64,000 nucleotides of DNA from Megamerina dolium (lineage: Eukaryota; Arthropoda; Insecta; Diptera; Megamerinidae), in NCBI GenBank assembly GCA_963854835.1, contig OY978526.1:62062649-62126648 (forward strand), written 5' to 3'. The position numbers and the translations under genes are program-made. Below are positions 57,760 through 64,000 of the stretch, piece after piece. Below the pieces are notes generated by a model. That model was not told the DNA's origin. It was given only the letters and a program-made list of their open reading frames with translations, and ran no database searches. Position 1 is the stretch's first letter. Each line of letters begins with the position of its first letter.

Positions 57760-60700
57760 TAGGCAAGAAAGCAAAAAACATATTGACGCCGTATGTAGTC
57801 TCGTTTAATTTTTATTTTTTAATTTTATGATACTTTCTTTTGTAATTTTATAAAGTCGATCTAATTTATTCAAATTTCACATTGCATATTTTTAGGTATT
57901 TGCATATTTTTATTTCAATTTTATGCAATTATTATTGCCAAAAATTATGCAAATTATGTATCCTCTCCTTTGATGAGCATATTTTAAAGCATATTTTCGG
58001 GATTATTTCTAGTATATTTTCATTATACCACAAGTGTTATTTTTGTTGTTTGGAATTTTGTAAGCATATTTTTTAGGCATCAATTTTATATTTGCAAGTT
58101 TGCATTAATTTATTCACTCTTACGCGATTTGTTTTATTCGAAATTTAGATATGGATATTTTTTGAGTACGACATACTTTTGGGCAATAATAATATTAATG
58201 AAATTAAGGCAATTTTACTTTCGTGTTTTATATGATTTAAAATGACATTTCAAGCATTGAAATCAAGAAATTCACATATTTAATGGTAAAATTTTGTGTG
58301 TTCCATAAGATTTTGAATAGAAATTTTCCAAATTTACTTTCACTATAAAAAATATATGTGATTTTTGTTTTAATATTTTTAAAATTAAAAATAAAGCACA
58401 GTTTTAGGGATTCACTACATATGCGCAGGTATGTTCATGGATCAAATTGCATTAGCAAATTACATATCATACAATAAATTCATTGCATGCTTTTAGCCGT
58501 ACTTTCTACGCACTCACTAAATTTATGCCTATTTCCTTATTCCAATAATTATTTTGATAAAACTTTGTAAATTATTTTATATCAATTTTAATGTTTTCTT
58601 TACGCGCGCGTTTATATGTTTGTTCGTCTGCACCGATGTCACATAGTAATTCTTTATACATTATTTTTACTACATCTAGTCAGTCGTCTATCAAGGTTAC
58701 GCACACACATACACACACATACACTTGCATACATTTCGAGTTTTTCTTACAATATTTGTTGTTGTTGTTGTCTAGCTTGCACCATACAACGAAATACGTC
58801 GTATGTACAAATAGAAAAAAAAACAATTTTTATTTGTTGTTTTATCGATTGTTATTAATTATTTGATTATTATTTTGGTTGCAGTCGTGCGTATTTATAC
58901 TTTATTTATCAAACATATGCTAAATTCCATTTAAGTAAGTGACAATAAATTTGTACATTAAATTTTCTTAAATCACTTTTTTTTATTGAAATATAGACAT
59001 ATCCAATTGCTGTGCCTTTTAATAATATTTACACATTATTTTTTTAGCGCGACGTTTTGCTTGTAAAAATGTTTACACGCTTTTAGAGTTCATCGAAAAC
59101 TGATTCGCATCAATTCGATTTTATGTGAACGAAAAAAGAAAAAAAAAATAACAAATATAGCAATGGAAATGATGTGCTTATATGTAATTCCAATACCAAT
59201 ACCATTGTGATTGTATATGTGTATATGTGTATATATGTACTTCCATTATTTCCCATAGCGTGTTACTAGAAATACCGTTCGGCCAGAGAGCATGCACACT
59301 TATAATGTTCTCCGATTTAGGCGCACTAGCAAACCAAAGCAAATCAAACGCATACCAAACCTACCTATGCACATAAGTTTATAGAAACCCAAACACAAAC
59401 ACATGCACCTTCATTCATTTCGACTCACTCATACACACTGTAATACCTATTATATTTATATTTGCTATGGGATAGTGTACGATTTCTTGTTTTCTATTGC
59501 ATCAACCTCCTATTTTCTGAGATTGTATTGTATGGATCTGATATGGACAAATGTTGCCGCAACCAGGTGAAAGTTAAAAATCGATCGGAGGAAAAATCGA
59601 CAAAGTGTTCCACAGCTACATACTCCCTTATGGCAAACTCCTATTCATATATTTTTCGGAAAGTACTTATGTCCTATATCCATTTCTTGCTCTTGCGGCG
59701 ATGCCCTACAAAATTACGTTTTCTAAAAATTCGTTTGTTTTAGAAAGGACTTGTTGGTTGAGCAAGCTGGTCATACTAAAACAAATACTCAAGAGTAGCC
59801 CCATTAAATTAAATTAGATCTTTCGTATTCGGATTCTCCGGCTAGGAAACATGACACATTGCCTATGATGAAACCAGTCAATCCAAAGGAATTGCTCAAG
59901 AGTAGGATTTGTCGTATTCATTTTTCTGTAATCGGATTCTCCGTGAAAGAAAAAAAAGGCATATTGAATGACATGATACACTCACTCACTGTTTTCCCTT
60001 TTGTGGTAATATTTTTGTTGACTACTTTTAAAATGCTGTGGAAAAAAGTAATGCCTTAAGTGGTCTACTGTTCGTAAAGCACAGGCTCTATTTAAGACTA
60101 TACAAAAAGTATGTTTTCTTTGCAAGCGAAATTGGAATATATTTGAATTGATTTCTGGTCGCCTATGGCAAATAGGAAAGTTATATTTACGAGTGTTTTT
60201 TTTTCTGTTACAATAGCTAGACACGAGCGCAGGTGAATATCAATAAATTACTCTAACTTGTAGAGGACACGTTTAATAAATGTAGTATCGTATAGAATTA
60301 TATCTATCAATGTGTATGTGAGTGCCAAGATTGCTGATAATGTGAACATATTTAAATATTACTTTCTCACGTTAAATAAACTGCTTTATTTTCTCTATAT
60401 ATATATATGTATGTGAGTATATGTGGATATTTCCAATGACAATGAAAATTGTTTTGTGATGTTATTATTATTTTTGGTTTTTTTAAGTATTTGTTGTACC
60501 TTACATGACAAGGACAAATGGATGGATGTACATTCCAGTCGTTTATTATCTTCTTTGCACTTTCCCCCGTATATGTAAGAATGTAAAATGTAACGAAAGA
60601 GAGTGAGAGCGAGAGAGAGAGAAAGCTAGTGACAGTGTATGCGTATGTGATAATGTAGTGGTTGTATGGTTGCAAACATTTAGGTACACTCACGTAAGTA

Positions 60701-60969
60701 TGCGTGTACATGCGCTTTTTATAGCAAGCTTTCCAGCATCAAACTATTGTGAATGAATACTTTCCAATGCAAAATGCAATATTACGTGTACAGATGATTA
60801 TTAATGTGTGCAATTATCTATATGTTCATCTCTGTTTTTATCTAAATACGAATCTATTTGTATCTTTGATTTACTGCCATTTACGATTCTATTCTAAAAA
60901 ACAAAAACTCACCACTATACGTACAGAGTTTGCGCTGTATATGGATATTTTTATATTTTCGGTATTACT

Positions 60970-61083
<114 letters not shown>

Positions 61084-62852
61084 CATATATGTACTAAAAA
61101 CATTAAAGAAAAATGTAAAATATTTATTAATAAAACGTTTACACGCAAAAATATTGTACAATTTCCATATCTTTTTTACAGCTGCGTGTACATGCTACTT
61201 TTTGAATGACCATGTACATATTTACATGTGAACCTGTTTGACTAATATGAATAATATTCATATTTAAGATTCTCTTTATTATATTTTATTCTTGTTATTA
61301 TAATATCATCAGTGTTAATTGTGAGAAATTAAAAGGAGTTGATCATATTAATATGTACTACTATAAATCGCATTAGAAAATTAAGAGGAATGTAGAATTA
61401 AAGACACTTTCCTAAATTTGTATATTTTGATGTAGAAGATAAACATTTTATATGGGGAGCTTTTTTTGTTCTGTAAAACAATAGTACTTCCCATTCAAAT
61501 TTGTCGATTTTGCGGAAAGGAATTAAAAATGTTGTATGGACGCTATATCTACTTATCATTTGGATAAAATATTAGATTCCTGAAATTTCAAAATAAAAAT
61601 ATTTCCATAGGATTTTGTCATAAAAAGGAAAGTTTTGTACAAATCTGTGATTTGTTAAAGATTTTTTTTTGATACTTTTTGGAATGAAATGTAAGGTTTT
61701 CGAAATAATGAGTTCTCCAATAATCACAACAAACACAAAATAATCACCAAAAAGTAATTTCACTTATTGTTGTTATTATTGTTATCATTGTTCTGCAAAA
61801 AAATTCGACTTCCTCTATCAATTTATATTATCGTGAATACTCCATTCATTCAATAGAAACCACCCATAATAATATAAACCAAAATGCTAAAAAGTTCTAT
61901 GTATGCAATAAATTATAACAGCATGTGCAACTAATTGCAATTTCCCAGAAATCATAAGAAGTCATATTAAGTAGAAATTTTCTCAAACTTTCTTTATCGG
62001 TTGTGTATGAGACTGTGTGTGTTTGTGTGCATTTGCTGTAGTGTGTATTTTGTAGAATCGCCTACATGCAATATGTGAATTCTTATAATTTGGTTATTTT
62101 TTTTTTTTTTGGTCACAATTCTGAATTTCGCAATTTTGTTGCAATGCATTTACGAATGTGTTTATTTGTTGCATAAGCAAAAACATTATTCATAAGAAAG
62201 AGCAGGATGTTTCAAAGAGACCAACAAAAATACCGCACTACAAATTTAAAGAAACCACTTTGCATATTTGTAGGCGCATTGAGCAGAAGCACCAAGCAGG
62301 GCCGTTGTTGAAAATATGTACGTGACTTACAATGGCTACATGAAGGTATGTACGTATGAATATTTTGGTTTTTCTTTATTTATTTTTTTCCTCGTTTAGT
62401 GAATTTCGCTCGTTTATCGTTTTCGCCAAACAACTAGCATTACCCCAACAATAATATTCTAATTATGGTAATAAATCTTTGCAAGAACAATTTACGAAGA
62501 ATACATAAACACATAAACAGGCTGGGGTACACATTTTAGGTGAGTTGGTTGATTTCGCGGAAACTATGTTAATAACACTGACACGTCAACACCATAAGAC
62601 AGTGGCGGAGAAATTTTGTGAACAGCGTTTCCTAAAGACGCAATTAGATCGTAAGACGTTTAAGCACAATTTATTGCAGAGTATTTCTTCATTAAAAGCC
62701 TTCTCTATTTTATCTTGATATTTTCGCGTTTTGAAAGTCACTTTTGAAGATCTTGAATTTGGCGTCTTGAGAATTTGTTGCCTTGCGCCAAATTTTTGCA
62801 TAATTTAAACCTCAAGAAATAAAAGTGGACTATGTAGTATATATGGGTGGGT

Positions 62853-63107
62853 GGGTGCCGTAGCTCAGTGGTTAGTGTGTTCGCCTTCTGATCTGTAGGT
62901 CGTGCTTCAATCCCCGGCTGATGCATAACAAATTTAATATCGATAAGATTTTTCTTTCGAACGGTACCCACCTGTTGGCAAGCAATTGGCAATTCTTCCG
63001 ACAGTAACAACTTGCCATGAAAAAGCTTCTAAAAGAACTCTGTGACAAAGCTCAGAAAAAGTGATGTCACAAGTGTTCTGCCGTTCGGAACCGGTTAAAA
63101 TATATTA
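62853..63107 (+). repeat. tRNA-derived SINE, copy B
   Basis: Head: GCCGTAGCTCAGTGGTTAGT (A box, from 62857) and CGTGCTTCAATCCCCGG (B box, about 62901). The body CTCTGTGACAAAGCTCAGAA and GCCGTTCGGAACCGGTTAAA matches copy A at 55.5 kb in the opposite orientation. The tRNA-like head ends without a normal T-stem/acceptor closure. The 3' end lies near 63107, followed by TA-rich sequence. Confidence 0.85.
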
Positions 63108-63369
63108 TATATAGTTAGGCACATTTTGGTCTTTTCTTTTGATAGTTTTTCTGTAATAAAACTAACAAGAACAAAAAATGGAGCTGAAATAACAAGATGT
63201 TGCAAATAAGTAAATATGTTTTTCTGTTTTTATTGCATTTTTCTCTCATTTTATTTCCTTTTGCTTTGTGTTTTTTTTAAGGAAAAACAGTATGAAAAAT
63301 GCATTTCGTTGTCAACAAAAATGATTTGATTGTTTTTCAAAGTATTCTACATGAAGGTTTATGCACTTT

Positions 63370-63937
63370 TGTATGCGATCAAACCAATTGTCGAAGCTCT
63401 TTTGCCACTTCGACTCCTCCTAAATATGGTATTTGTTTTGTTTGACGCGTCTTGGTACGGTCGGTCGATTGTTGTTTTGCTTCTAGCTCATATGCATATA
63501 TCCCTGATTCGTCACCTGTCACGATATTATAAACGTCTTTCGAAGCACTGCGAATGTATTTTTTATTTGCACTAATCGACATCAACCTTTTTTTTTAGCG
63601 ATTGTTAAATTATGCGCGATCCAACGAGAACAAATCTTTGTGACAGCTAAGTGTTCATGCAATATCGAATGCACGGCAGTCAGACTAAAGATGCCTCTAT
63701 CCTACGGTATGTCATATTACCACCTTTCATTATCAGTTCACGCACAGCATCGATGGTTTCTGGCACAATGACCGATTTTGGGCGACCTGAATTCGTTAAA
63801 CTTGTTATAAGTTGTGTGGAGGGTTGGTGCTTCATTGCCAAATGCCACATGAAAACGATGGATGCACTGTTGTTGAGATAATTCACTTGAAAATCGTAAA
63901 AAATTATAGCTCGAAAATGTTCATGAGTTAAATCCAT
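63370..63937 (-). pseudogene. mariner transposase, N-terminal half, decayed
   Basis: A minus-strand ATG at 63937 begins MDLTHEHFRAIIFYDFQVNY, followed later by GRPKSVIVPETIDAVRELI and MTYRRIEASL. A second frame at 63379-63585 has YNIVTGDESGIYAYELEAKQ with the first catalytic Asp (TGDES), where Trp is replaced by Gly, and a degenerate end. The second and third catalytic regions are absent, so about half the gene is missing. SETMAR/mariner proteins share this order. Upstream sequence to the window end may hold the 5' terminal repeat. Confidence 0.82.
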
Positions 63938-64000
63938 TTTTTGACCGAGATGAAATTTTTCAAGTCACTGTAAACAACATAAATAGAACTTGTACATCAA

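Noticed and set aside
62857..62925. Apparent tRNA gene (A and B boxes)
   Set aside because: The same head is attached to a shared body at 55.5 kb, and the cloverleaf does not close, so it is a SINE.

Overview
The window looks like genomic DNA of a higher dipteran fly, most likely of the tephritid fruit-fly type. This is inferred from gene content and the transposon community, not from a marker gene. The DNA is AT-rich, with long introns, many (TA)n, (GA)n and (ATT)n tracts, and a dense layer of mariner/Tc1, RTE, Jockey, Ty3/gypsy and tRNA-derived SINE sequences.

One host gene dominates and lies on the minus strand. Fifteen exons between 37678 and 3088 encode the middle of a RIM-family presynaptic active-zone scaffold, called here Rim. 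In transcript order they carry a Ser/Arg-rich region, a PDZ domain split over two exons (33617-33401, 26716-26435), a C2A domain split over three exons (25909-25389, 24906-24769, 24631-24497), low-complexity linkers, an RQLPQVP SH3-ligand motif assembled across a splice junction, one 3.2-kb exon full of Gln/His/Thr/Ser tracts, the conserved DGSLSDT / STSQLSAT block, and the beginning of C2B. Reading phase is continuous at every junction but one (9932 to 7298). The N-terminal Rab3-binding zinc finger and most of C2B are not visible and should lie beyond the two ends of the window.

Transposons fill the introns and the upstream 26 kb. Positions 1-1225 and 48305-50961 hold two copies of an RTE-clade LINE, about 98% identical, that share one in-frame TAG between endonuclease and reverse transcriptase. 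Positions 28842-33134 hold a structurally complete but coding-defective Ty3/gypsy element (probably CsRn1/Kabuki lineage, tRNA-Trp-like primer site) inserted in a (TA)n microsatellite. Mariner/IS630 remnants occur near 1.7, 5.2, 20.2, 38.3, 39.6, 43.2, 54.4 and 63.4 kb, and Tc1 remnants at 27.0 and 27.7-28.4 kb. A Jockey RT fragment lies at 46.0 kb, a LINE RNase H fragment at 55.0 kb, and SINE copies at 55.5 and 62.9 kb. Positions 46828-53666 are bounded by long inverted repeats with hAT-like CAGAGCTG ends and enclose the second RTE copy plus a tandem array with a period of about 150 bp.

I found no CRISPR array, operon, rRNA or intact tRNA gene, and no convincing new biological system. The most useful leads are the shared RTE stop codon, the long-inverted-repeat composite at 46.8-53.7 kb, the single phase break in Rim, the foldback element at 42.5 kb and the palindromic GTTAAC-rich array at 17.5 kb.
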